A stretch of DNA of 22,819 nucleotides from the IMG/VR virus record IMGVR_UViG_3300035130_000240, positions 1 to 22,819 of that record; one strand, given 5' to 3'. The notes under the pieces are model-generated. The model worked only from the letters and a program-made list of their open reading frames with translations. It was not told the DNA's origin and searched no databases. This DNA comes from a virus. Below are positions 1 through 6,936 of the stretch, piece after piece (the first letter of the stretch is position 1; each line of letters opens with the position of its first letter). The translations under genes were made by a program, and so were the position numbers.

Positions 1-1887
1 TAGCGCAGATGCGGACCGAGCTGCTTCGTCAACCTTGGCTGCCATCTCGCCAAAAGCTAACTCGTTAGCCTGCTCGAACTTCTCCACTTGTTCGATTTCT
101 ACGGATAGTACGCCGCGTCTGTCGACCAGGCTAGCCAGCCTCAGCTTTAATTCGGCCATACCCTGCTTTTGGTTGCGCATGGCCTCGACTATCTCGCCGG
201 TTACTTGTTTGCTGCGTTCGTTCAGCTTGGTCACGTTGTTCGCAGCTTGCGCGCGCTCGCCAGTGAGCTTGTCCATCACTTGGCTAGCCGACTTCAACAG
301 TGAGACGACCTCGGAATAGATTTCGCCATAGATCTCGGCGCCAGTTATTTGCTCCACGAGTTTGATACGATCTGGATAACGCAGAGCTGTGAACCTAGTT
401 TGCAAGTCAGACGTGAGGAACACACTGTGCTGCAATACCGCTTTGCTTCGCCCGATAAGGTTTCTAATAAGATCATCAGTATCGCGGCTGACACGGCAAC
501 TGATCTCCTCCTCGCCTGCCCACAACCTCACCTTGTTCGGGTGGCGACTACGCATCACGAGATAAGGCTTGTGGTTCACGAAGAATGAAAGCTTGACGTG
601 GCAGGACTTGTTTCCCCAATGAATCACGTCGTCGCCCGTGTACTCTCGAAGCGAAACACCGGTCAACGCCCAGAAGATAGCCTCAACGATAGTCGACTTG
701 CCGACACCGTTGTTGCCCATTATCGCCACCAAGCCACGGTTGGCCAAGTTGATGGTGTCCTTACGTATGCTCTGGAAGTTGACGATCTCTACCTCGTCGA
801 ACTCGATGGATGCAGCGTGCGTATCTGCTTTGCTTTTACACTTGTCGATGATGTGGAGCCCATACTCGAGAATGCGTTCTCTGTCGCCCTCACTGTCGAA
901 TAGCATCACCTCGTCGACAGCTTTGCGAAAGTTCTCTTCCGGCGAGAACGACTCGTCTATTGCCGGCATATCATCGGATAGCTTCTTGTCCGGAATCTCT
1001 TCGATGCGTGCGCCAGCAGCCAGACAAGCGACAAGCTCGGCAACCTCGCGCGTCTTGCTAGTGCATTTCACCCGAACGTAAGCGTTCTCGTAACCGTCAG
1101 GCGTCTCCTGCCAATACTCTGCGTCATCTTCGTTCAAGATTTCTACGGTGGAAAACGGTCTTTCATGCGGGTTGACCAGCCTAGTCACTTCAAAGTAGCC
1201 ATCCTGTTCCACCTCGGCAAGAACGGCGCCTCTAGGCGAAGTAGCACCATTCTGGCTGTCACGGAACGAACGAGATAGGATAGCACCAACATTGAAGAAA
1301 TGCCCAGCTAGGGTTTTTGGCGCGTGTTGGTGGCCATTGAACGTCAAACAAGGGAATTGATCCGGAGTTACACCAAAATCGCACACCCTCCCGCTGTCCA
1401 TTATCCCGCCAAACACGTCCAAGTGGGTGAGACACACCTCAGCCTCTTCGGGCACCTTAATACCCTTGATATCGCTCGCCCATGGGATGCAATACAGCCA
1501 ACCCCACAACAGCATCGGCTTGTCGATGACTTTGTCGACGATCGGGCGCAAAAACTCTAGTATATGGATACGATGTTCTTCGGAGTAAGTGTCATGATTC
1601 CCCGTCAAGAAAATCAGCTTGGCGCCAAAGTCGTTGCACACTCTCTTCATATATACGATGAGTTCGGTAGCCAACTTCAACGAGATGGTTTCAACATGAC
1701 CCGTAGACTCGAACAGGTCACCCAGACAAGCTACGACCTTAGGCCTGTTCTTGCAGATTTGGTCAGTGAGCCAATCGAAAGACCGCTCCACCTGATGGAG
1801 GTAGTCAGACAGACCATCGCTGGTCGGTTTACTGAACTCAGCCTTGGGCGTGATGTGGGGGTCAGAGAATATAAACAACCGCTTCAT
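1..1887 (-). CDS. SbcD-SbcC (Mre11-Rad50 type) single-chain fusion, 3' end beyond window
   Basis: One open frame of 629 codons runs without a stop from an ATG at 1887 to the window edge; I translated every codon. Residues 1 to about 350 form an SbcD/Mre11/T4 gp47-like calcineurin-type phosphoesterase with metal-ligand motifs SDPH (8-11), GDLFE (56-60), GNHD (96-99), THLD (154-157) and GHQH (185-188). From about residue 360 a Rad50/SbcC/gp46-like ATPase lobe follows, with Walker A GNNGVGKST (391-399), a Q-loop-like stretch (about 477-500) and then a charged coiled coil from about residue 515 to the edge. In T4, E. coli and archaea these are two proteins forming a nuclease-ATPase complex that processes DNA ends. 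The residue 310-352 linker corresponds to the Mre11 C-terminus that normally binds Rad50. The ATG overlaps the upstream TGA (ATGA), with GGAG 8 bases before it. The second coiled coil, Walker B and signature motif should lie to the left. Confidence 0.93.
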   Translation of the reverse strand, partial: MKRLFIFSDPHITPKAEFSKPTSDGLSDYLHQVERSFDWLTDQICKNRPKVVACLGDLFESTGHVETISLKLATELIVYMKRVCNDFGAKLIFLTGNHDTYSEEHRIHILEFLRPIVDKVIDKPMLLWGWLYCIPWASDIKGIKVPEEAEVCLTHLDVFGGIMDSGRVCDFGVTPDQFPCLTFNGHQHAPKTLAGHFFNVGAILSRSFRDSQNGATSPRGAVLAEVEQDGYFEVTRLVNPHERPFSTVEILNEDDAEYWQETPDGYENAYVRVKCTSKTREVAELVACLAAGARIEEIPDKKLSDDMPAIDESFSPEENFRKAVDEVMLFDSEGDRERILEYGLHIIDKCKSKADTHAASIEFDEVEIVNFQSIRKDTINLANRGLVAIMGNNGVGKSTIVEAIFWALTGVSLREYTGDDVIHWGNKSCHVKLSFFVNHKPYLVMRSRHPNKVRLWAGEEEISCRVSRDTDDLIRNLIGRSKAVLQHSVFLTSDLQTRFTALRYPDRIKLVEQITGAEIYGEIYSEVVSLLKSASQVMDKLTGERAQAANNVTKLNERSKQVTGEIVEAMRNQKQGMAELKLRLASLVDRRGVLSVEIEQVEKFEQANELAFGEMAAKVDEAARSASAL

Positions 1888-2252
1888 GGTAACTCCACAA
1901 CTATCAACGGCTTCCCATACAACCTAGCCTTATCTATGACGTCCTTTGTTCCACCGGATCGTTTGTGCCAAAACGCAACAACGACCTGAGCCTCGTTGAC
2001 GATGGTAGTGTTCCTGAACTTCTCCGGATTAGCTATGTTGCCCGGCACCTCCTCAACGGCGTGCTCCACCACCGGAATGCCCTTGGTTCGCGCAGCATAT
2101 GCCGCTGTTCTGTCCACGCCATCGGCAGCGCCACTGATCAACTTCTCAGCCTTAACCAGCCAACAACCAACGAACTCGCTCACCAGCCTCAAATCTGGCC
2201 ACCCACGAGACCCGACTACCGCCACCCTCTTTCCTGCAAACCAGTTTATCAT
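1884..2252 (-). CDS. SLOG/DUF2493-like Rossmann-fold protein (DprA/YspA-type fold)
   Basis: A 122-residue single-domain protein. It shows a SLOG-superfamily pattern: a first beta strand with VVGSRGWPD (12-20), a second conserved loop SGAADGVDR (40-48), an arginine-asparagine turn FRNTTIV (79-85) and a terminal FW...SGGTKDVI (94-106) before GKPLIVVE. DUF2493 and DprA-related proteins with this fold bind nucleotides or nucleic acid, and some act as sensors. The exact ligand cannot be told here. The start is the ATG at 2252, which overlaps the TGA of the 5' nuclease gene as ATGA; an upstream in-frame start would overlap that gene more deeply. Its own stop overlaps the SbcD-SbcC start as ATGA, so it is translated between two DNA-end-processing nucleases. 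A role in that process is only inferred. Confidence 0.8.
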   Translation of the reverse strand: MINWFAGKRVAVVGSRGWPDLRLVSEFVGCWLVKAEKLISGAADGVDRTAAYAARTKGIPVVEHAVEEVPGNIANPEKFRNTTIVNEAQVVVAFWHKRSGGTKDVIDKARLYGKPLIVVELP

Positions 2253-3232
2253 CGCACCAGCCGTTGAAAGGGGACAACCCACGTGTGAAGGTCTTTAAGT
2301 ATGGAAAAGATATCGAGTTTGGTGAGCAAGCTCTTCACAGCCGACAAGTCTATATCTGGTTTCACCGACAGCTTGTCGTCAAACACCGGCATTAACGGAC
2401 CCCAGTCCTCCAACGGAAGAAACATCAGCTCATGGTTTCGCCAAACGATTTCCATGTTGTTGGCCACTCGCTGAACGCGTTTGTTACTACTACCGTCGCA
2501 AAACTCGAACAGCTCGGTGAACGGATACTCATAAGGCAGACATCCATGGCCTATTTCGAATATCTCCTCTATCGTCTTCTTCCCGACACCAGGAATGCCA
2601 GGAATATTGTCGTTGCCTGGGTCACCCGAAACAATGCGGCGAAGCTCGAACTCCTGTTGGTTTCTATCGAAGATCTGCTCGAAGTTGTCTACGTCGACGA
2701 CTTGCTTCGCTATAGCCCTAACCACCTTGACAATAGCATCATCATTTTCACGAACCAGCTGCAGCATGTCCTTATCGTCAGAGACAACATAAACCGCATG
2801 TGCCATTCTTTCTTCGTGCTCGAAGTAGTCGCATAGTGCAGCGATAACGTCGTCAGCTTCCCAACCATCAAATCGCCAAGCATGCACGCCAAGCTTCGGC
2901 AACAAGTAAAGAAGACAAGACCGCTGATAGTTGAATTTCTCCTTGAACTCCTTTGTCTTGTCGTCAAGTTCCTCGTAAAGTGGGTCGTCTTTATCGCGAT
3001 AACGGTTCCCTTTGTAAGGCGGATACTCCTTACGGCGACGCTTCGAGACACCCCCGTCATAGATAACGACGCATTGCTTGGCTCGGAAGGTATGTAGCGC
3101 AGCATTAATGCTGCGCAAGGTGCCAAAGAGACCTCCGGTTGGTTTACCCTGGTGACTCTCAAGGTCGGCCGTCTCGGGTACTCGCATATTACGATGGAGT
3201 AGATGATTGCCGTCAACGACTAGTGTTCTCAT
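2249..3232 (-). CDS. 5'-3' exonuclease / flap endonuclease (PIN-like FEN family)
   Basis: A 327-residue protein of the family containing Pol I 5'-nuclease, T5 D15 and T4 RNase H. It would remove RNA primers and 5' flaps. Metal-binding acidic residues appear in order: D7 in LVVDGNHLLHR, D59 in VIYDGG, E125-A-D127-D128, and D152-D153-x-D155 in VSDDKDML. A helix-hairpin-helix, GDPGNDNIPGIPGVGKKT (203-220), carries further Asp residues. The basic arch segment KRRRKEYPPYKGNR (64-77) is typical. The start chosen is the ATG at 3232, because the protein fold begins at once with MRTLVVDGN; an in-frame start 27 codons upstream adds unrelated sequence overlapping the previous gene. The gene overlaps the RlpA-like gene by 20 bases. 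The family A polymerase in this operon lacks a 5' nuclease domain, so this separate protein probably supplies it. Confidence 0.9.
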   Translation of the reverse strand: MRTLVVDGNHLLHRNMRVPETADLESHQGKPTGGLFGTLRSINAALHTFRAKQCVVIYDGGVSKRRRKEYPPYKGNRYRDKDDPLYEELDDKTKEFKEKFNYQRSCLLYLLPKLGVHAWRFDGWEADDVIAALCDYFEHEERMAHAVYVVSDDKDMLQLVRENDDAIVKVVRAIAKQVVDVDNFEQIFDRNQQEFELRRIVSGDPGNDNIPGIPGVGKKTIEEIFEIGHGCLPYEYPFTELFEFCDGSSNKRVQRVANNMEIVWRNHELMFLPLEDWGPLMPVFDDKLSVKPDIDLSAVKSLLTKLDIFSILKDLHTWVVPFQRLVR

Positions 3233-3737
3233 AGCCCTGCCCTGCGTTCGTGTTTTCTCCAACCGGGATCGATAATTCGCACACTCTCGAATAGAAGAAC
3301 ACAACTCGATCAAACGCTTTGTGCCCGATGGCTCTGGCTACTAGTCTAGTAAGGTCGAACTTCCCGCGCCGTTTCCACCCGGGTTGGAGCTTGATCTGTG
3401 CCTGCCACCAGAAACAGACCCGACCCCACTTGTGTCTCTTGGGAGTGCCGATGCCCCCCTTCGAGGGGCCTTTGTACCTTCGACAAGGAATAACCGCGCC
3501 CCAAGGTCCACGGTCCGAAACAACAGTTCGGACACAAGCTCCTGTGCGAATATTACACACAAAACCGGGGGTACCAAGAGGAAGTCTACGGTGAGCGATG
3601 TGATTGTCTTTCTTAGTGAATCTAGTTCCATCAGCTTTATGAGTGCCACAGTTCCCGTCTCCTGGATAGTAAATTGTCGCCGCACCGACTTCTACTCGAT
3701 ATTCACTCGATAAGCTAAGCAAAAACCACAACAACAT
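3213..3737 (-). CDS. Exported RlpA-like double-psi beta-barrel protein
   Basis: A protein of about 174 residues with a short hydrophobic N-terminus (MLLWFLLSLS) that looks like a signal peptide, possibly cut after VEVGA (15-19). Next comes an RlpA/expansin-like double-psi beta-barrel: ATIYYPGDGNCG (20-31), HIAHRRLPLGTPG (46-58) and the hallmark VVSDRGPWG (72-80). RlpA proteins bind peptidoglycan, and some are lytic transglycosylases acting on denuded glycan. The C-terminal half is basic, has additional Cys residues and is not recognised. I chose the ATG at 3737 because AGGA lies 8 bases upstream; the ATG at 3746 would add Met-Thr-Arg and has no well-spaced Shine-Dalgarno. Start and RBS overlap the recombinase stop codon. 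A cell-wall protein inside a replication operon is out of place; roles in lysis or wall remodelling are guesses. Confidence 0.77.
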   Translation of the reverse strand: MLLWFLLSLSSEYRVEVGAATIYYPGDGNCGTHKADGTRFTKKDNHIAHRRLPLGTPGFVCNIRTGACVRTVVSDRGPWGAVIPCRRYKGPSKGGIGTPKRHKWGRVCFWWQAQIKLQPGWKRRGKFDLTRLVARAIGHKAFDRVVFFYSRVCELSIPVGENTNAGQGYENTSR

Positions 3738-3738
3738 T

Positions 3739-4800
3739 CTAGTCATCCTGCGTTGGTGGCCACGAGGCCTCGGCACAGTTGGAAAGGTATTCCAGAAGAT
3801 CTGGATACTTATCCATCACCTTGGGTAGCTGTTTCATCCAAAACTGGACCTGCTCCCCAGGCTCCGGATAGTCTGGAACAACGACCTGCCCGGCATCCAT
3901 ATTGACGTATCGGGAGTTGTCTAGTAGGTAAACCACAAGCTCGTATCCAGGATGGATGCCAGAATCGTACATTAGAGGCAAGTCGACCGTGTAATTGGGC
4001 GCTTGCATCTTGTCCTTTTTGCTCAGCACAGTTACCAAAATCCCACTGTGCGACTCCGGATAGTCCCACCGTTTGTTGCGCCAAATCTTCAACCGCTTAG
4101 ACGCCCAGAAACGGAGAGCATTACCGCCAGACGCAGCAATCTTACGCGACCCATCACCACCACCTCGACCTTTGCCCTTGTTGATGGTGGTTATCGTCTG
4201 GCTGACAAATACCAAAGAGGCATTAGCCTTAGGTAGCAATGGGCTTACCGTACGCAGCATCTGGCGAATCTTGCGAGCTTTATCGGCGATGCCATCCTTG
4301 TATAGATCACCTTCCTTCTCGCCCTCCGTTTGGCTGCTACTAATCGTGTCCCAAAAGATGCCAATAGGCATACCCTTCGGAAACTTGCCGGGCATAGTCA
4401 ACCTGTCCACGGTACGCAACAAAGCCTTAGCACCAAGCTCTACCGTGTCTGCCTGCAAATGGAGATGACGGTCGTTGTCGTGCCCCATTGCCAACGCACG
4501 TTCCCGATCCCAGCCTGTTTCTGCATCAAGAAGAACGCTAATTCCACCGCTTTGTTGAAAGCCGACCATCATGTGCTGCGCAACGGTCGACTTACCGACG
4601 CTCTCGTCTCCGTAAACCTCCATCACCCGGCCAAGCGGCACGCCACCACCAAGCAACAGGTTAAGAATGAAAGAGGTGGTCGGGATACGAACCTTGCCCG
4701 CGTCGGACAGGTTGGGATCGGGGCCAGCAACCGCCACCTCCATTTTGAGGTCTTTGTTGATGGCAACTGCTATATCGCGAATTTCTTGAATGAATGCCAC
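3739..4800 (-). CDS. RecA/UvsX-type recombinase
   Basis: A 353-residue strand-exchange ATPase. Walker A is GDESVGKST (64-72). The segment VLLDAETGWDRERAL (89-103) carries the RecA catalytic glutamate at E94. Walker B is IGIFWDTISSS (146-156), followed by SLVFVSQT (195-202). A glycine-rich DNA-binding L2-like loop spans about 208-227 (NKGKGRGGGDGSRKIAASGG). Size and plan match bacterial RecA cores and T4 UvsX. It should form filaments on single-stranded DNA with the SSB encoded just upstream. The start is a GTG at 4800, directly after the TAA of the SSB gene, with AAGGGG 6 bases upstream. The C-terminus is acidic (PPTQDD), as in many recombinases. Confidence 0.93.
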   Translation of the reverse strand: MAFIQEIRDIAVAINKDLKMEVAVAGPDPNLSDAGKVRIPTTSFILNLLLGGGVPLGRVMEVYGDESVGKSTVAQHMMVGFQQSGGISVLLDAETGWDRERALAMGHDNDRHLHLQADTVELGAKALLRTVDRLTMPGKFPKGMPIGIFWDTISSSQTEGEKEGDLYKDGIADKARKIRQMLRTVSPLLPKANASLVFVSQTITTINKGKGRGGGDGSRKIAASGGNALRFWASKRLKIWRNKRWDYPESHSGILVTVLSKKDKMQAPNYTVDLPLMYDSGIHPGYELVVYLLDNSRYVNMDAGQVVVPDYPEPGEQVQFWMKQLPKVMDKYPDLLEYLSNCAEASWPPTQDD

Positions 4801-5901
4801 TTACTTCCCCTTTTGCTGCTTGGCGTTGCTGCAGCTCAACTCCTCGTCGCAGAGTAAACACTTCTCCAACTCATGGTTGAACCCAACGGACCCGTCGTTA
4901 TGGGTCTCAGGGTCATCCAACGCCGCGTGGCAAGCCGGCAAATCGGTCGGTTTCACGTCGCCAATGTCGTCCGCCTTGCTCGCTCGGGCTCTGCGCTCGT
5001 GCTTCTCGTCGTCGCTTGGCTTCTTGACGTCGCGGTCTTCTTCGTCCTCGTCACGCCGACGCCTGCGTTCGCTGCGATCATCATCATCCTCGTCACGCCG
5101 ACGGGTGCGACGCTCGCGACGATCATCGTCATCATCCTCGTCACGCCGACTAGACCTGCGTTCGCTACGGTCATCGTGTTCGTCCTCATGTTTCCTGAGG
5201 TAATACCGCTCCATCTGCTTCGCCATGCTGCGAATCTCAGCCAACTTGTCATCGTCGGGTGGGCTGACGATTTTGTCGAGGTCGAAGATTTCGCCCATCC
5301 ACTTAGCAATCATCTCATCGCTCTCATGCAGAGGTGAGCGATCCGGGTCACGGTCGGGCTTGTAGTCAATGAAGGTCCGCTTTTTGTTCTTACCCTTCCC
5401 TCGTTTCTCCTTCCGAGTGATGGTGACGTCGAAACCGCGCTCGATATCCGAGAGGTCGCCAACCTTGCGGTTGTCGAACTGCAAAACGAACCAGTTGCGT
5501 ACACCGGGGGTATATCGAACGATCTGAGGACCTTTATCCTCCTCGTCACGATCGATGATGTTGGCATAGTAAGCCCACGACGTCTCTTGCCGACCAAGGT
5601 TGAGGTTAGGCAACTTCTTCAAGATGCGATCAATAGCATCGCAAATGGGGCACCTGTCGAAGACATCCGGCCACGTCAACAGACAGTCGCGGACCTCGTT
5701 ATCCGGCTTGATCTGGAAATGTGTGCCGAACTTGCGAAAGAATATCCCCTTGGCGCTGTATGGTGGTAGCAAACGATGGATGTTTTCATCTTTCCATTCG
5801 TAACGCTCGATATCGCGAAGTGGGCCTTTCTGATCCTCCTGCTCGCGAACTCGCTCTGCTTCTTCGTGGATCTCGTCCCAATTTACCTCATGAACTATCA
5901 C
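4801..5901 (-). CDS. gp32-like single-stranded DNA-binding protein with charged repeat tail
   Basis: A 366-residue protein whose N-terminal part resembles T4 gp32. Candidate zinc ligands are H61, C73, C84 and C87; the spacing closely follows gp32 (H64, C77, C87, C90), including the CPIC pair. The core (about 40-210) has many aromatic and basic residues. A tail from about 238 to 300 then alternates Arg-rich and Asp/Glu-rich blocks, encoded by an imperfect tandem repeat. The C-terminus carries further Cys/His (C324, C348, C351, C357) that could bind a second metal. T4 gp32 is 301 residues with a plain acidic tail, so this one is longer and built differently. The GTG at 5901 is preferred because AGGAG sits 7 bases upstream; an in-frame ATG at 5937 lacks a Shine-Dalgarno and overlaps the previous gene. 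The recombinase follows immediately. Confidence 0.86.
   Translation of the reverse strand: MIVHEVNWDEIHEEAERVREQEDQKGPLRDIERYEWKDENIHRLLPPYSAKGIFFRKFGTHFQIKPDNEVRDCLLTWPDVFDRCPICDAIDRILKKLPNLNLGRQETSWAYYANIIDRDEEDKGPQIVRYTPGVRNWFVLQFDNRKVGDLSDIERGFDVTITRKEKRGKGKNKKRTFIDYKPDRDPDRSPLHESDEMIAKWMGEIFDLDKIVSPPDDDKLAEIRSMAKQMERYYLRKHEDEHDDRSERRSSRRDEDDDDDRRERRTRRRDEDDDDRSERRRRRDEDEEDRDVKKPSDDEKHERRARASKADDIGDVKPTDLPACHAALDDPETHNDGSVGFNHELEKCLLCDEELSCSNAKQQKGK
5041..5185. repeat. Imperfect in-frame tandem repeat within the SSB gene
   Basis: The 15-base string CCTCGTCACGCCGAC on the plus strand starts at 5046, 5088 and 5136, giving units of 42 and 48 bases with diverged flanks rich in ATCATC. Both spacings are multiples of three, so the reading frame is kept. 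The coding strand gives alternating Arg-rich and Asp-rich blocks in the SSB tail. Such units can expand or contract by slippage. Confidence 0.85.
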
Positions 5902-5908
5902 TTGGTTT

Positions 5909-5913
5909 CTCCT
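5909..5913 (-). promoter_or_regulatory. Shine-Dalgarno site that fixes the SSB start
   Basis: AGGAG on the minus strand lies 7 bases before the GTG at 5901 and overlaps the TAG stop (5914-5912) of the upstream gene. It is the only good ribosome-binding site near the 5' end of the SSB gene, which argues against the in-frame ATG at 5937. Confidence 0.75.
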
Positions 5914-6406
5914 ATTGTTGATTGTCGACTTCTTCATGTCGGCGAACGTTGACAGAAATGTCGTTTATCTTATCGTTTCTTCGGATCACCATCTGCTCCA
6001 GCTTCACCAAGTCGCGAAGCAAAGCATCCGATGCATCCTTTTGATCCTCAGCATCCCTCACTTCTTCACTTATGCCAAGCAATGCCTCCCTATCTTCTTT
6101 ATTATATTTACGCCCGGTCTCCGCCTTATCGGGCAACGTCAACCGCTCGTTGCCTTTAGCCCGCTCCAAGTTGCGCTTAGCAGCGATAGCATAATCGGTG
6201 TATCTACTCACAAGATAGACCATGGCCGCTTCGATGCGCTGCTGCTTCGCCCATCGGTCGTTTTGGTCCTTTGGGCTAGTATCGTCGTCCAAGCTCAGCG
6301 CATAAACAATGCGCTTGACTACGACCCGATCCGACTTTTCTAGCTCCTGATTGACTACTAACCGACTAGCCAACAGCCTAAACTCGTCGAACTGGTCTTC
6401 GTTCAT
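5912..6406 (-). CDS. Hypothetical charged helical protein (164 aa)
   Basis: I do not recognise this protein. It is 164 residues, rich in Arg, Glu, Asp and Lys, with no Cys and no membrane segment. Long stretches look helical, for example residues 60-80 and 105-150, so a coiled-coil or bundle fold is likely. It begins with an ATG overlapping the TGA of the upstream 68-codon gene (ATGA) and ends in a TAG lying inside the SSB Shine-Dalgarno. It is therefore made from the same message as SSB and recombinase, and an accessory role in replication or recombination is possible but unproven. Confidence 0.75.
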   Translation of the reverse strand: MNEDQFDEFRLLASRLVVNQELEKSDRVVVKRIVYALSLDDDTSPKDQNDRWAKQQRIEAAMVYLVSRYTDYAIAAKRNLERAKGNERLTLPDKAETGRKYNKEDREALLGISEEVRDAEDQKDASDALLRDLVKLEQMVIRRNDKINDISVNVRRHEEVDNQQ

Positions 6407-6609
6407 CGGTTACACCTATCGATATGAAGAGCCACACTTGTCGACAAACGATCAAGCTTGTCCTTGGTCAACGACATCTGCTTTTTCCACTCAGCAAACT
6501 GCGTCCTGGTTATCCGATGGTTATTCTGGACGATGCTTGCCAACGTCGCCACTCTCTGGCTTACCGAACGAAACTCGTCAAACAACCTCTTGTCTGCTTC
6601 TACTCTCAT
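6403..6609 (-). CDS. Small hypothetical coiled-coil-like protein (68 aa)
   Basis: A 68-residue, mostly helical, charged protein beginning MRVEADKRLFDEF and ending HIDRCNR. Hydrophobic residues recur at heptad-like spacing (residues 10-60), suggesting a short coiled coil. The ATG shares its A with the TAA of the 22-codon membrane gene (TAATG), and its TGA overlaps the next ATG (ATGA). The in-frame region upstream has other ATG codons, but those would cover two small genes in another frame. The function is unknown. The order small membrane peptide then soluble coiled coil recalls two-part phage gene sets, but lysis genes are not usually here, so I make no claim. Confidence 0.66.
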   Translation of the reverse strand: MRVEADKRLFDEFRSVSQRVATLASIVQNNHRITRTQFAEWKKQMSLTKDKLDRLSTSVALHIDRCNR

Positions 6610-6677
6610 TAATCTAACAGCCACCCTATCAACAGAGCAAACCCTACTGCTGCTAGTATCCATCCCATGCCACTCAC
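6609..6677 (-). CDS. Micro-gene for a 22-residue single-span membrane peptide
   Basis: A GTG at 6677 overlaps the TGA of the upstream 51-codon gene (GTGA) and opens a 22-codon frame ending in TAA. That TAA shares a base with the next ATG (TAATG). The peptide is almost wholly hydrophobic (WILAAVGFALLIGWLL, residues 6-21) with a final Asp, enough for one membrane span. The two tight junctions and the sharply hydrophobic composition support a real gene. No homologue is recognised. It is too short for a classical holin and could be a membrane anchor or a small inhibitor. Confidence 0.6.
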   Translation of the reverse strand: MSGMGWILAAVGFALLIGWLLD

Positions 6678-6829
6678 GGCCACACCTCATAGTCGTCCCC
6701 CTCCCAAGCGTAGCCTTGAACACCGCCACGCCACTGCACCACAAACCAGCCTGGCAGCCCGCCTTTGTCGGGACCCAGCACCTCGCCTACCGCCCCACTG
6801 CTGGTGCGGATCCACGCCCCCATCCTCAT
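6674..6829 (-). CDS. Small hypothetical protein, SH3/KOW-like pattern (51 aa)
   Basis: A 51-residue protein starting MRMGAWIRTSSG and ending DDYEVWP. The order 'turn, WIRT, G-x-VGEVLGPD, GWFVVQW, GYAWEGDDYEVW' alternates hydrophobic strands with turns, as in KOW or SH3-like small barrels found in many tiny phage proteins. The start is the ATG at 6829: GGGAGGTG lies 8 bases upstream and the ATG overlaps the TGA of the 36-codon gene (ATGA). The frame stays open much further upstream, but that part lies inside the polymerase gene and reads as non-native sequence. A nucleic-acid or protein binding role is possible. Confidence 0.68.
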   Translation of the reverse strand: MRMGAWIRTSSGAVGEVLGPDKGGLPGWFVVQWRGGVQGYAWEGDDYEVWP

Positions 6830-6936
6830 CGGACCGGCACCTCCCGCTCTCGCACCACGAACCCCGCCAGCCCGGTCACAACAGCCGCATTCTTTACTCC
6901 GACCAAGCGACAAAGCCACGACCTCATGCAGCTCAT
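6826..6936 (-). CDS. Micro-gene, 36-residue hypothetical protein
   Basis: An ATG at 6936 overlaps the polymerase stop TGA (ATGA), and the TGA at 6828-6826 overlaps the ATG of the next gene (ATGA). The frame exactly fills the space between two better-supported genes. The peptide has a basic, Cys-containing start (MSCMRSWLCR), a small-residue hydrophobic middle (NAAVVTGLAGFVV) and a charged end (REREVPVR). The middle is short for a membrane span, so location is uncertain. No family is recognised. The main support is the perfect double stop-start junction. Confidence 0.5.
   Translation of the reverse strand: MSCMRSWLCRLVGVKNAAVVTGLAGFVVREREVPVR

Noticed and set aside
2432-2836. Long plus-strand frames opposite the 5' nuclease, recombinase and SSB genes
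   Set aside because: They are antisense shadows of well-supported minus-strand genes, with no family motifs.
3213-3776. Longer start for the RlpA-like protein at 3776
   Set aside because: It adds an Arg-rich piece ahead of the leader and overlaps the recombinase gene more; the 3737 start has a good AGGA site.
5041-5185. Repeat units as a CRISPR array
   Set aside because: The units are in frame within a gene, diverge from each other, and have no constant repeat plus unique spacer pattern.
5902-5937. ATG at 5937 as the SSB start
   Set aside because: No Shine-Dalgarno and overlap with the previous gene, while the GTG at 5901 has AGGAG at 7 bases.
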